Of a stretch of DNA of 64,000 nt, positions 38,241 through 47,221 are shown piece after piece. A model generated the notes under the pieces. It ran no database searches. It had not been told where the DNA came from and was given only the letters and a program-made list of their open reading frames with translations. Positions within the stretch are counted from its first letter, which is position 1. The number at the start of each line of letters is the position of its first letter. The stretch spans positions 3,596,001-3,660,000 of the forward strand of contig NZ_CP081006.1 in NCBI RefSeq assembly GCF_022317005.1, in the 5' to 3' direction. The position numbers and the translations under genes are program-made. The stretch comes from Mycobacterium sp. IDR2000157661. GTDB lineage: Bacteria; Actinomycetota; Actinomycetes; Mycobacteriales; Mycobacteriaceae.

Positions 38241-39397
38241 CTCCTGGGTTCTTGGCGACGATTACTCGACCCGTCACCTCTGATGGGCCGCGCGAGTGCA
38301 GATTGCGTGGAAGACCTTTCCGCGGAGCCAGACAGGAATTCCCCCGCCGAACGAAGGGCCGCCCGCGCCTCAGGCAAGACCCGGAACATGGCTTGAAATA
38401 CGTGGATCTGGCCGCGCCACACCTGTAGATCCGCGGATGACTCGAACAGTTGCATGCGGTCAGCGAATCGTCGTGAGTCATCGAGTAGCATCTCGCGGCC
38501 GCCGACCTGGATCAGCGTCGGCGGCATATCGCTGAGGTCCGTATCGAGCACACTGATGCGAGGGTCGGTGGGATCCGCACAGCCGGCATAGAGTGCGAGG
38601 CTGCGTGCGGCCGATACGGCCGACGCAAACGGGTCGCTGCAGCGCAGATCGCGTGCGAGGGCGAGCCGGCACGTCAAATCCAGCACGGGCGACATCAAGA
38701 GCATCGCATCAGGCGCAGGCAACCCATGTGCTCGCGCGCCCAGTGCGGTAGCCACGGCCAGTTGACCGCCGGCAGAGTCGCCCGCCACCGCGACCGCGCC
38801 GCCTCCCGGCGCGCCAGGGCGATCGCAGGTCAGCCATCGGTAGGCGGTGAGCGCATCGTCGGCGGCGGCCGGATAGGGATGTCGCGGCGCCAGCCGATAC
38901 CGGACGGCGAACACCGGGCGCCGCGATGCGGCGGATACCTCGCCCATGAGCCCGCGGTGAGTTTTCGGCGAGCACATCGCGAACGCACCACCGTGGATGT
39001 AGAGAATCGGCGGGTCATCCTTGTCCACGCCGGGACCGAGGACCCAGTCGCCCCGTACCCGATTGCCGTCGAACGGCTGATCGACCGGCGTGACGTGCAC
39101 TCCCCGCCGCGGGCCGGATGCGATGAGGGCGCCCCGCAGCACTGCATCAATGATCGACAGGCCAGCTTGATTGGCGGGCACCGCCTGGGTCAGCGGACGA
39201 AACAGACCGCGTGCCGCCAGGGCGACGAGAAAGCTCGCCGAGCTTGGCTGGCCATGGGGATTCGATCTCAAGGCTGGAGTACCGGTCCTCTCTTGGGGGA
39301 GCATGTGCTTCGACTGCTCTCCAATTACCTCGGCATCTGCGTTGTCGATGCGGTCCGCGCTGCCGCCTTGCCGCCGCACCGCCTCAGGCTCAGCCAT
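38237..39397 (-). CDS. Alpha/beta hydrolase (hormone-sensitive lipase type)
   Basis: A serine esterase of the HSL/LipN-like group: oxyanion motif LYIHGGAFAMCS, nucleophile elbow VAGDSAGGQLA, acid in the DLSDMPP region and His in RGQIHVFQAM. About 386 residues from ATG 39397 (MAEPEAVRRQGG), which overlaps the monooxygenase stop; MLPQERTG at 39304 is also possible and would be closer to usual length. It could hydrolyse the ester or lactone made by the neighbouring monooxygenase. Confidence 0.87.
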   Translation of the reverse strand: MAEPEAVRRQGGSADRIDNADAEVIGEQSKHMLPQERTGTPALRSNPHGQPSSASFLVALAARGLFRPLTQAVPANQAGLSIIDAVLRGALIASGPRRGVHVTPVDQPFDGNRVRGDWVLGPGVDKDDPPILYIHGGAFAMCSPKTHRGLMGEVSAASRRPVFAVRYRLAPRHPYPAAADDALTAYRWLTCDRPGAPGGGAVAVAGDSAGGQLAVATALGARAHGLPAPDAMLLMSPVLDLTCRLALARDLRCSDPFASAVSAARSLALYAGCADPTDPRISVLDTDLSDMPPTLIQVGGREMLLDDSRRFADRMQLFESSADLQVWRGQIHVFQAMFRVLPEARAALRSAGEFLSGSAERSSTQSALARPIRGDGSSNRRQEPRS

Positions 39398-40937
39398 CGG
39401 CAGCCGTCCGCGTGGCCGCCACAGCCGAAGGCGTGTCAGGCGTAGCAATGGTTTTCGCGGATCTCACAAGCCGGGATGTCTTCGGTGTCATCACATAGTC
39501 GTTCGTCTTCACGCGCGCCAGTTGCCTGGCGAACTGCGTCGCGAACCCCGGATACATCGTGCCGTTGTAGCCGTCCGCGGTGAGATACCAACTACTGCAC
39601 CCGGAGTTCCACGTGGTGCCGGCGAGGCGGCTCTGCAGGCGGTGATGGTATTTGTTCTGCTGGTCTGACTCGACGTCAATGGTTTGTAGGTCGTCGTCGA
39701 CGATCAGCCCGATGGCCTTCACGATGTAGTCGATCTCTGCTTCCATGTAGACCAAGGCAGAGTTGTGTCCTGGCCCGGAATTCGGCCCGAAGGTGAAAAA
39801 GAGGTTGGGATAGCCTGAAACGCTGACGCTCTTATAAGCGTAGGCGCCGTTAGACCATTCCTCCCCAAGCTTTCGACCGTTTACGCCGGAGATGGGAAAC
39901 GGTGTGCCGGCTTTGCAGACATCGAAACCGGTGGCGAACACGATGCAGTCGACCTCGTGTTCGATGCCGTCTGCGGTGCGGATGCCGGTGGGCGATATGG
40001 TCGCGATCGGCCACGTGATGAGTTTGCAGTTGTCGCGTTGCAGTGCTGGATAGTAGTCACTCGTCATCAGCATCCGTTTGCAGCCGGGTCGAAACTCGGG
40101 CGTCAATTGCCTTCTGAGCCAACGGTCTTTGACTTGGCGGCGCAAGTTCGCCTGGGCCGCCCATTTAATGAGTGTGGTGGCCGGGGTGTCCCACACCATG
40201 CCGACGGCTATGACTTCGTGCGCCCAGAACCATGCTTGGCGAGCGGCGCTCTGCAGAATCGGTACCTGGCCAAACGCGGCCTTGGCGATACGAGGGTGCC
40301 GGAAATCGGGGCGGGGAAGCACCCAACCGGGCGTTCGTTGAAACACTTTGACCGATCGCGCGGTCTTCACCAACTCCGGAACGATTTGCACCGCGCTCGC
40401 CCCGGTACCGATCACTGCGACGCGCTTAGCGCTCATGTCGTAGTCGTGATCCCAGCGTGCGCTGTGGATCTTGTGGCCCTCATAGGTCTCCAAACCGCGA
40501 ATGTCGGGCAGGCTGGCATTGGCGAGCGGGCCGCTTGCCATCACCACCGTGCGCGCCCGGTAGCTTGGCCCGCCGTCGGTTTTTGCGGTCCACGTGCCGC
40601 TGTCTTCGTCGAATGCCAAGCCGGTCACGTTGACGTGGAACCGGATGAACCGCGACAGCGCATGCTTGTCGACGATGCCCTTGATGTAGCCGAGTATTTC
40701 GCTGCTATCCGAGTAGGCACGCGACCAATTCGGATTCTGTTCGAAGGAATACGAATACAGAAGCGACGGAACGTCGCACGCCGCACCGGGGTAGGAGTTG
40801 TCCCGCCAGGTGCCTCCTACCTCGCTGGCACGCTCCAGGATCAGGAAGTCGTCGATGCCCTGCTGCAACAGGCGTACCGCGGTACCGAGGCCGGCGAAAC
40901 CCGCCCCGATGATCAGAACTGTGGTCGTGCCGCTCAC
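39390..40937 (-). CDS. Flavin-containing Baeyer-Villiger-type monooxygenase
   Basis: This 515-residue class B flavoprotein monooxygenase has an N-terminal FAD Rossmann motif LIIGAGFAGLGTAVRL and the BVMO fingerprint YEGHKIHSARWDHD (FxGxxxHxxxW with Tyr for Phe). The second Rossmann motif for NADPH is VAVIGTGASAVQIVPEL. The conserved FQRTPGWVLPRPD and FATGFDVCKAGTPF are present. It should turn a ketone into an ester or lactone. It lies between the di-iron-like and hydrolase genes with 4- to 8-base overlaps. Confidence 0.92.
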   Translation of the reverse strand: MSGTTTVLIIGAGFAGLGTAVRLLQQGIDDFLILERASEVGGTWRDNSYPGAACDVPSLLYSYSFEQNPNWSRAYSDSSEILGYIKGIVDKHALSRFIRFHVNVTGLAFDEDSGTWTAKTDGGPSYRARTVVMASGPLANASLPDIRGLETYEGHKIHSARWDHDYDMSAKRVAVIGTGASAVQIVPELVKTARSVKVFQRTPGWVLPRPDFRHPRIAKAAFGQVPILQSAARQAWFWAHEVIAVGMVWDTPATTLIKWAAQANLRRQVKDRWLRRQLTPEFRPGCKRMLMTSDYYPALQRDNCKLITWPIATISPTGIRTADGIEHEVDCIVFATGFDVCKAGTPFPISGVNGRKLGEEWSNGAYAYKSVSVSGYPNLFFTFGPNSGPGHNSALVYMEAEIDYIVKAIGLIVDDDLQTIDVESDQQNKYHHRLQSRLAGTTWNSGCSSWYLTADGYNGTMYPGFATQFARQLARVKTNDYVMTPKTSRLVRSAKTIATPDTPSAVAATRTAADG

Positions 40938-41857
40938 TTGGCCACCGGTTCGTAAGTGAGTTCCTCAGTCCATGACGGCGCCTTACCGAGTACTTGAGTC
41001 GGGAAGTAGTCGATCACCGTGCCCAGGCGCTGGGAGATGAAGTGCAGCGGTTGGGAGTGTTTTATCGTGGCCGACATGTGGGCTTTGAGGATGTGATAGG
41101 GGGGAACGCGGCGGGTGTGCTCACTGCGATCGCCGACGTTCGAGTAGCGGCTGACCGCGTTGTACAGCTTCTCCTCGGACAGGCCCCAGGCATTGAGGTT
41201 CATCAGCATCCGGGTCAGCAGCGGGATGTAGAGCAACGCACCGGTGAGAATTCGCGGATCGACGAGAGACGCCGCGGTCTGAATCGCGTGCACCCTCATC
41301 GGACTGGCCCCCAGATCGTTCAGCACCTGAAAACCCACCGCGAGGTGGCGGGATTCGTCGCTGTTGACCTTGGCGAACACTTGTTCGCAGACGGGATCTG
41401 CCACCTCGTCCAACAGGAACTTGAGCAATGCGCCGTCCAAGGCGGTTTCCAGCGCTGGAATGGCAGCCCCGATCACCGTCAACGGAAGCGCTTCGGCGTA
41501 CCGATCGAGCCATTCGATGACCAGGCGGATGTTCTTGTTCGGCACGGGTTTCTCGCCCTCTTCGAGCATTCCCCAGCGCTGCATCAGCGCCAGCTCTGCG
41601 TTGGCGTGTCGCTGCTCCTCGGCGTGGAAATACCGGTAAATCTCTCCCAACGCGTCGAAAGGCGCTTTGGGGGCCATCGCCGCGAAAGCACGGGCACCGA
41701 CATGCTCAATCCACACCACGTCAGCCATGAACTGTTTCAGGCTGGGCCGTTGCTCGTCGGAGATCAACTCGGCACCGGGTGCGTCCCAGTCGATGTCGGC
41801 CAGCGCCCACTGGCGGTCTTTGATCGTCTGCAGCATGTCGCCGTATTCGAAAGCCAT
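40934..41857 (-). CDS. Ferritin-like di-iron protein
   Basis: This 307-residue helical protein has metal-ligand patterns of a ferritin-like carboxylate-bridged site: WIEHVGARAF, FHAEEQRHANAEL (E-E-x2-H), ALETALDGALL and VNSDESRHLAVGF (D-E-x2-H). It could be an oxygenase, desaturase-like or AurF-like enzyme; the family is common in mycobacterial lipid operons and not well characterised. The stop overlaps the start of the monooxygenase gene, implying linked function. Confidence 0.78.
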   Translation of the reverse strand: MAFEYGDMLQTIKDRQWALADIDWDAPGAELISDEQRPSLKQFMADVVWIEHVGARAFAAMAPKAPFDALGEIYRYFHAEEQRHANAELALMQRWGMLEEGEKPVPNKNIRLVIEWLDRYAEALPLTVIGAAIPALETALDGALLKFLLDEVADPVCEQVFAKVNSDESRHLAVGFQVLNDLGASPMRVHAIQTAASLVDPRILTGALLYIPLLTRMLMNLNAWGLSEEKLYNAVSRYSNVGDRSEHTRRVPPYHILKAHMSATIKHSQPLHFISQRLGTVIDYFPTQVLGKAPSWTEELTYEPVAK

Positions 41858-41896
41858 GTGCTTACCTTTCTCCGAAGCTGGTGTGGTCCGAACCCG

Positions 41897-42733
41897 TCAA
41901 CCCGTTATTCGTTGGACGAGTCCCATCGTGCGGGTGAAGGTGGCCGGCATGAGTCTCTTGACCCGCCAGAGGATTTTGGCGTCGAGTTGTGGCATAACGT
42001 GAAGCTGGCCGCGGTCGTGTGCGTCTAAAGTGGTTCGGACCACCGACTCCGCAGACACCCCTACCCATCTCATCAAGTTCGCGGCGAGCGTGGCCGCCGC
42101 CGCCTCGATGCGCGGATTGTCGACGATGTTCGTCTTGACGAAGGTGGGGCACAGGACCGTCACCGTGACCCCGCTTCCGCTCAGCTCGGCCGCCAACGTT
42201 TCCGACAGCGCCAGCACGCCCGCTTTGCTCACGTTGTATGCCGCCATCCGTGGAGCCGCGCCGAAGCTTGCCGCCGACGCGACGTTGATGACCCCTCCGA
42301 AGCCACGTTCGCGAAGCCGCGGCACAAACACTTCGCAGCCGTGGATGGCTCCCCACAGATTCACCGCCAACGTCGCGGACCAATCACTCGTAGGCGTTGC
42401 ACCCACGACGTTGCCTCCGGCGCCGATGCCAGCGTTGTTGATCACCAGTCCCGCAGCGCCGCCGAACCAGTTCTCGGCCGACTTGGCGAGTTCCCGAACC
42501 TGATTCCCGTCCGAGACGTCGCAAACCACACTCAGGGCATGGCCGCCAAGCTTGGAGATCAGGTCCGCGGTTTCCTTGGCGCGAATACCATCGATGTCGG
42601 CACACACCACGCGTCCACCCCGGCGCGCCAGCTCAACGGCAAAAGCGCGGCCAATACCACTGCCTGCACCGGTGACGACAGCGTCAGAATGATCGGTGCG
42701 GCGGGTGGGACGGCCGAAGGGCAAAAGTTTCAT
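41897..42733 (-). CDS. Short-chain dehydrogenase/reductase
   Basis: This 278-residue classical SDR has cofactor motif VVTGAGSGIGRAFAVEL, INNAGIG, the catalytic Ser in NVASAASFG and YNVSK, plus the C-terminal extension with a basic region as in mycobacterial lipid-metabolism SDRs. CADIDG suggests NAD preference (acidic residue at the end of beta-2). ATG 42733 (MKLLPFGRPTRR) starts the conserved part. It is first in the minus-strand operon and faces a TetR gene across a palindromic operator, so it is probably the controlled promoter-proximal gene. Confidence 0.92.
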   Translation of the reverse strand: MKLLPFGRPTRRTDHSDAVVTGAGSGIGRAFAVELARRGGRVVCADIDGIRAKETADLISKLGGHALSVVCDVSDGNQVRELAKSAENWFGGAAGLVINNAGIGAGGNVVGATPTSDWSATLAVNLWGAIHGCEVFVPRLRERGFGGVINVASAASFGAAPRMAAYNVSKAGVLALSETLAAELSGSGVTVTVLCPTFVKTNIVDNPRIEAAAATLAANLMRWVGVSAESVVRTTLDAHDRGQLHVMPQLDAKILWRVKRLMPATFTRTMGLVQRITG

Positions 42734-42786
42734 CGGAGGCCCCGAAGTCCGAGCGTTCTGGTCGTCGACCGCAGCATTGCCGCGTG

Positions 42787-42811
42787 AGCAATTGGTGGCA
42801 TAAGCCACCAT
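42787..42811. promoter_or_regulatory. Palindromic operator between SDR and TetR genes
   Basis: GGTGGC (42792-42797) and GCCACC (42802-42807) form a perfect inverted repeat with spacer ATAA. It is extended outward by CAAT and ATTG with one extra T on the left. It sits 54 bp before the SDR start and 57 bp before the TetR start. A TetR dimer site controlling both divergent promoters is the likely reading. Confidence 0.65.
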
Positions 42812-42867
42812 TGTGGGCGCATGCCATCAGATTGATATGACCTACGGTGCTTTGTCAAGATGGGAAT

Positions 42868-43512
42868 GTGCGGACGAAGACGAAGAGATGGGGCGGGCGT
42901 ACCGGTGATGAACGCCGGGCGGAGCGCCGGCTGCGCCTGATCGATGCCGCGACCGAGATCTGGAGCGAAAGCGGCTGGGCGGCAGTCACGATGAGAGGTG
43001 TGTGCGCCAGGACCGGTTTGAACGACCGTTACTTCTATGAAGACTTCAAGACCCGCGACGAGTTATTGGTTGCCGCATGGGACGGGGTGCGGAACGAGAT
43101 GCTCGGTGAGGTTTCCACCACCCTCGCGGAACGCATCGGGCAGCCGCCAATGGAGACCATTAGGGTGACCATCGCCTCGGTGGTCGATCGAATCGCAGAA
43201 GATCCGGGGAGGGCGAAGATCTTGCTGACTCAGCATGTGGGCAGTTCCCCGCTTCAGGATCGGCGCGCTGTCGCGCTGCAGGAGGCGACGCACCTCGTGG
43301 TCGCGGCCAGTAAGCCACACCTGAGACCGGATGCCGATGAAACCGCTCTTCGCATGGACACCTTGGTTGCGGTCGGTGGCTTCGTGGAGCTGATCACCGC
43401 CTGGCATGCAGGTTTGCTTGACGTCGCCCAGGAGGAAATCGTCGAACACACCAGTAGGCTTGCCGAAACCCTGGCCGAACGTTATCTGGTGGACGACGCT
43501 GGCCTTCGATGA
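42868..43512 (+). CDS. TetR-family regulator 1
   Basis: This 214-residue regulator has the N-terminal helix-turn-helix ERRLRLIDAATEIWSESGW...VTMRGVCARTGLNDRYFYEDF, typical of TetR. The ligand-binding C-domain is helical. GTG 42868 gives MRTKTKRWGGRTGDE; a GTG at 42847 is an alternative. Divergent from the minus-strand operon starting with the SDR, with a palindromic site between, so it probably represses that operon (SDR through BtrH-like gene). The inducer would be a pathway substrate or CoA ester. Confidence 0.9.
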   Translation: MRTKTKRWGGRTGDERRAERRLRLIDAATEIWSESGWAAVTMRGVCARTGLNDRYFYEDFKTRDELLVAAWDGVRNEMLGEVSTTLAERIGQPPMETIRVTIASVVDRIAEDPGRAKILLTQHVGSSPLQDRRAVALQEATHLVVAASKPHLRPDADETALRMDTLVAVGGFVELITAWHAGLLDVAQEEIVEHTSRLAETLAERYLVDDAGLR

Positions 43513-43595
43513 CGTGCCGGGACGTTACGTGTTGATCGCGGGGCGCACGCACCCCGACATCGCCGGACGTGACCGCGAGCCGATAGAACCTGCCT

Positions 43596-44231
43596 CTACG
43601 GCTGCGATCCAGGAGCGGGCGCCTCGCCTGTGTTTTGCAGCAACACGTAGCTGCCGAGGCTGCCCAGGAAACCTGCGCAGTGCTGGACGAGTTCGTCAGT
43701 AGTGAAGTCCAGTTCGCCGTCGAGCCAGCGGCGCAATACTTCGAACAACCCCCCCACGCCTAAGGTCGAAGCCAGATGGGCCACACCCACTGAAGAGTCG
43801 GCAATGTCGAGGTGAAGTCTGGCCTCGCGCAATACGAGGTCGGTAAAACCGGCCATCAGTTCGCTGCGTAATTCGCGGAGAAGCGGCTCGGTTGCGGATT
43901 CCACGAATAGTATCCGGGCGAGGCGAGCGTCGTTGTCGATCATGTTGACCAGCGCGCGAATCGGCGCATACGCCAGCACTTCGGGTGGGGCGCCGGCATC
44001 GGGGATGGCTCGGACTATGACGTCTTGGAAGGTGGCATAGAGCTGCTGGTAGACCGCCCGCAGGAGCGCGTCCCGATCGGAGAAATGCTGATAGAAGTAG
44101 CGCGAAGTGACACCCGATTCAGCGCAGACGGCAGTCACGGTGGCGGCGGCAACGCCGCGGGTGCCGATCAGCTCGATAGCGGCATCAATGAGACGGGTGC
44201 GCCGGTGCTGGTGGCGCTCCTCGGCGGACAT
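43596..44231 (-). CDS. TetR-family regulator 2
   Basis: This 211-residue TetR protein has helix-turn-helix RTRLIDAAIELIGTRGVAAA...VTAVCAESGVTSRYFYQHF. ATG 44231 (MSAEERHQHRRTR) is chosen because the upstream in-frame TTG at 44288 would put the reading through a palindromic operator. It is divergent from the metal-dependent hydrolase gene and probably represses it and itself. The adjacent TetR 1 gene converges with it, leaving 83 bp between their ends. Confidence 0.9.
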   Translation of the reverse strand: MSAEERHQHRRTRLIDAAIELIGTRGVAAATVTAVCAESGVTSRYFYQHFSDRDALLRAVYQQLYATFQDVIVRAIPDAGAPPEVLAYAPIRALVNMIDNDARLARILFVESATEPLLRELRSELMAGFTDLVLREARLHLDIADSSVGVAHLASTLGVGGLFEVLRRWLDGELDFTTDELVQHCAGFLGSLGSYVLLQNTGEAPAPGSQP

Positions 44232-44279
44232 CCCGCTATACACCCGCGCCGACCGCACAAAGCATAGTTTGGCATTTAA

Positions 44280-44303
44280 ATCTGACAAGGTATAAAGTCA
44301 GAT
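44280..44303. promoter_or_regulatory. Palindromic operator ATCTGAC-N10-GTCAGAT
   Basis: Two perfect 7-bp half-sites (44280-44286 and 44297-44303) flank the AT-rich spacer AAGGTATAAA, which contains a TATAAA-like -10. The site lies 32 bp before the GTG of the metal-dependent hydrolase gene and 49 bp before the TetR 2 start. Binding of TetR 2 here would block both promoters. Confidence 0.72.
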
Positions 44304-44334
44304 ATCAGCCGACCCATGACGACGGGAGTAACAA

Positions 44335-45204
44335 GTGAGCAGTGAGTTGCCCGCACGTTCCACCACGCGAGTCCTGCCGAAGGCTCGCCGTGTCCGTTTC
44401 GCGATGCCTGCCGGGACCAGTCGCCAGCACTTCGTCGACGGCGACTTGGTGATGAGCCACTTTGTCTCTACCCTCTCGGCGACGTTCCCCGAGGGCGAAG
44501 ACTTCTTCATCCGGTCAGTCCGCCAGTACCGTGACCAGCTCGGCGACGCTGACCTGCAGGAGGCGGTCAAGGGTTTCATCGCACAGGAGGGCACCCACCG
44601 GCACCAGCATCGGCTGCTCAACGACCGGCTCCAAGCGATGGGCTATCCGACCGATGGGATCGATCGGCACATCAAAAAGTTGGTTGAGCGACTTGAGAAA
44701 CGCTTCTCTCCGGAGATGCGCTTGGCTGTGACGGCCGCCCTTGAGCACTTCACGGCGACATTCGCCGAAATCATTCTCACGAGCGACGAGGCTCAAGAAC
44801 TGATCGGCGACACCGAGGTCCGGCCGCTTCTGCTCTGGCACGCACTAGAAGAATCCGAGCACAAGGCCGTCGCCTTCGACGTCTTCCAGACGGTCGGTGG
44901 AAGCGAACGCACGAGGGTCTGGGGGATGCGGATTGCCACGGTGATCTTGTTCAGCGAGTTGGTCATTCAGACCACCCGCTCTCTGGCGGGTGACCGCGCC
45001 ACCTACAACCCGCGGCGCTTGTTGCGCAGCCTTCGAGCCTTTAGGCGTTCCCCGCTGTTCAGCCCGGCCGCGATTGAACGCTTCCGTTCTTACACCCGCG
45101 CCGGGTTCCATCCCGATGACTGGGACAGCACCGACATCCTCGAGCGATGGACCAAAGAACTCTTCGACGCGGACGGTGCCCAACGAATGCGGAGTAACGT
45201 CTAG
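44335..45204 (+). CDS. Metal-dependent hydrolase-like protein (PF10118 type)
   Basis: This 289-residue protein looks like the PF10118 'predicted metal-dependent hydrolase' family: HFVDGDLVMSHFVSTLSATFPEGEDFF, AQEGTHRHQHRLLNDRL, ALEHFTATFAEIIL and WHALEESEHKAVAFDVF. Glu and His positions resemble a di-metal helical site. Its reaction is unknown. GTG 44335 follows GGGAGTAA. It lies behind the ATCTGAC operator and is the only gene of its unit. Confidence 0.82.
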   Translation: MSSELPARSTTRVLPKARRVRFAMPAGTSRQHFVDGDLVMSHFVSTLSATFPEGEDFFIRSVRQYRDQLGDADLQEAVKGFIAQEGTHRHQHRLLNDRLQAMGYPTDGIDRHIKKLVERLEKRFSPEMRLAVTAALEHFTATFAEIILTSDEAQELIGDTEVRPLLLWHALEESEHKAVAFDVFQTVGGSERTRVWGMRIATVILFSELVIQTTRSLAGDRATYNPRRLLRSLRAFRRSPLFSPAAIERFRSYTRAGFHPDDWDSTDILERWTKELFDADGAQRMRSNV

Positions 45205-45464
45205 CTCGACGGGACCGTCTTGCGGTTGAAGCTGGCATGGGCTGGCAGGTGTCGACTTAACAGTTCCTTGACAACTGGCACAGTGAGCTCAACAGACCGG
45301 CGAAACCTTGATCCACCTCCTGCAAAGTGCACCCCTTCTCGCTGGCCGTAGACAGATGCCGCTCGCCGCCGCTCTTGAACTCTACTGCTGTAAGGAAGAT
45401 GGAACACCAACAAACACAACCGGTGTCGCATCAATCGAAGCTGTCAGCCGCCAATGCAACCGAA
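45205..45464. other. 260-bp convergent intergenic region, nothing recognised
   Basis: The gap lies between two convergent genes. I see no convincing ORF, RNA or hairpin with a U-tract. A terminator is expected here on logic alone. Confidence 0.4.
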
Positions 45465-46088
45465 TCACTCGGGCGGCGTGAGCGGCCGAATCCCTTGTCC
45501 ATCAAACGGGGTCGAGCCCACGGAAGGTCGAACACCGTCGGGGGGCCATGCCTCTAGGCCGTCTTCGAGCGGCACTTTTAAGGACCGCAGAAATGCCGAG
45601 AACAGCCTCCAATTGCCGATCGCGGCGACGAGTTCGACGAGGACGGCTGGGTCCCCGGGCAACGCACGCTGACACGCAGCCCATGTTTCATCCGAGATGG
45701 TGCCGTCCTGCAACGTCTCGTCCGTCGCCGCGAGTATTGCCCGCTCGGCTTCGCCGAAGTGGCTGGCGTTCTGCCAGTCTCGCACCGCGAGCAGGTCGCG
45801 TTCGGGCACATCGAGTAAGCGGGCGACCCTCCAGTGCTGCGTCCATTCATAGACCGAGCCGGTAACCCAGCCGATTCGCATGATGATCAACTCTCGCAGA
45901 CGCGCATCCAGCGCGCCCCTCCACAGCAATGCCTCCAGCAGTCCGTGCAATGCGACGGCCACACTGGGCCGATGAAGCGCGATCCTGAAGACCGACAGTT
46001 CAGCCATGGCGGCCGGAATTCCGCATTGAGCGGCGCGCTCGCGGGCATCTGTCAGGTCGAGCATTTCAACCCGGCTTCGGTTGCTCAC
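45465..46088 (-). CDS. Carboxymuconolactone decarboxylase (CMD/AhpD)-family protein
   Basis: This 207-residue protein has the CMD core LDARLRELIIMRIGWVTGSVYEWTQHWRVARLL. The E-W-x2-H motif is present but the redox Cys pair of AhpD is absent, so it is not a peroxidase partner. The paired segment FGEAERAILAATDETLQDG is the helical second half. GTG 46088 follows AAAGGA; upstream codons are unconserved. Proteins like this act as lactone or decarboxylating enzymes in catabolic clusters. It is cotranscribed after the alcohol dehydrogenase. Confidence 0.84.
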   Translation of the reverse strand: MSNRSRVEMLDLTDARERAAQCGIPAAMAELSVFRIALHRPSVAVALHGLLEALLWRGALDARLRELIIMRIGWVTGSVYEWTQHWRVARLLDVPERDLLAVRDWQNASHFGEAERAILAATDETLQDGTISDETWAACQRALPGDPAVLVELVAAIGNWRLFSAFLRSLKVPLEDGLEAWPPDGVRPSVGSTPFDGQGIRPLTPPE

Positions 46089-46123
46089 GGTGGATCCTTT
46101 CGGTCGGGCGCTGCTTGGCGCTG

Positions 46124-47221
46124 TCAAGCACTCGGCACAAAGACGCTGTGCAGCGCCGGATTCCGCCCCGGCTCAGTGCCGGCTAGGACGTCGAGCAGCT
46201 GCGGCAGGCCCGCGAAACCCGTAGTTTCGCGGGACAATTCACCAAAAGGCCAACGGCCCGAGACCAACAGCTCGATGGCGCTCTGGTAGGCGGGGTAATC
46301 GACCCCCAAGGAACCGAAGACGCGCAATTCTTTGAAGACGAGTAGGTCTGGCTCGAAGCCCGGCGCTCCGCCGCCACCGCGGGTGCCGGCAACCACCACG
46401 CGTCCGCCCGGCTGCGCAAGAGCGACGGCTTCGGCGAAGGCGGCTGGCGCCTTCGCGGTCACATCGACGACGACGTCTGCGAGCCGGCCAGTCGCTTGTT
46501 GCAGGGCCCGGACGGGGTTATCTCGGGTGACGTCGATGGTCAGGTCCACGCCGAACTTGTGGGCTGCGGCCAACCGAGGCCGGTCGCGAGGGCCCAGCCC
46601 AGTCATCGCGACGAACGCCGCTCCGGCCTCCTTCGCTGCTATGGCCGCACAAATCCCGCGGATTCCTGGTCCGAGAACCGCGACGACGTCGCCCGGCCCC
46701 GTCTCGGGCAGCATGGCAGCCCACTTTATCCCTGCGCCCAGCGGATTGAACAACGTCGCCAGGATCGGGTCAAGTCCGTCCGGAACCGACAACAGCATGG
46801 AATCGAAGGGTAGATGCAGATGGGTGGCGTAGCCTCCCCATAGACCGGGCGCGATGTTCACGTCGACGAAGCCGAACATAGTGGCCAGTCCGTTGCGCGA
46901 GCATCTGCGATACTCGCCGCGGTCGCACTCGTGGCACTCCCGGCACGATCGAAACACCTCGACGGCGACTCGCTGGCCCACCGACACGCCCCAGCGCGCC
47001 CGTGCAGCGTCACCGACTTCCTCGATGACGCCGACGATTTCGTGTCCGGGAATGAAGGCGAACCCCGCCGGCAGGTGACCGCTGAACTGCTCGTGGTCGG
47101 TTCCGCAGAGCCCGCACGCCTCGATCCGAAGGAGACCAGACTCGTCATCGACGCGCGGCACCGGAAGAGTGCGCAGCTCAAGGGTGCGCGGCTTGGTCAA
47201 CACGAGCGCGTCGGCGTTCAC
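46124..47221 (-). CDS. Zinc-dependent alcohol dehydrogenase (MDR family)
   Basis: This 365-residue medium-chain dehydrogenase has the catalytic zinc ligand and neighbour CGLCGTDHEQF, GHEIVGVIEEVGD, and structural-zinc Cys cluster CRECHECDRGEYRRC. The Rossmann motif is slightly altered (VLGPGIRGICAAIAA). It could oxidise an alcohol made by the P450 or released by ester cleavage. The start overlaps the thiolase stop. Confidence 0.91.
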   Translation of the reverse strand: MNADALVLTKPRTLELRTLPVPRVDDESGLLRIEACGLCGTDHEQFSGHLPAGFAFIPGHEIVGVIEEVGDAARARWGVSVGQRVAVEVFRSCRECHECDRGEYRRCSRNGLATMFGFVDVNIAPGLWGGYATHLHLPFDSMLLSVPDGLDPILATLFNPLGAGIKWAAMLPETGPGDVVAVLGPGIRGICAAIAAKEAGAAFVAMTGLGPRDRPRLAAAHKFGVDLTIDVTRDNPVRALQQATGRLADVVVDVTAKAPAAFAEAVALAQPGGRVVVAGTRGGGGAPGFEPDLLVFKELRVFGSLGVDYPAYQSAIELLVSGRWPFGELSRETTGFAGLPQLLDVLAGTEPGRNPALHSVFVPSA

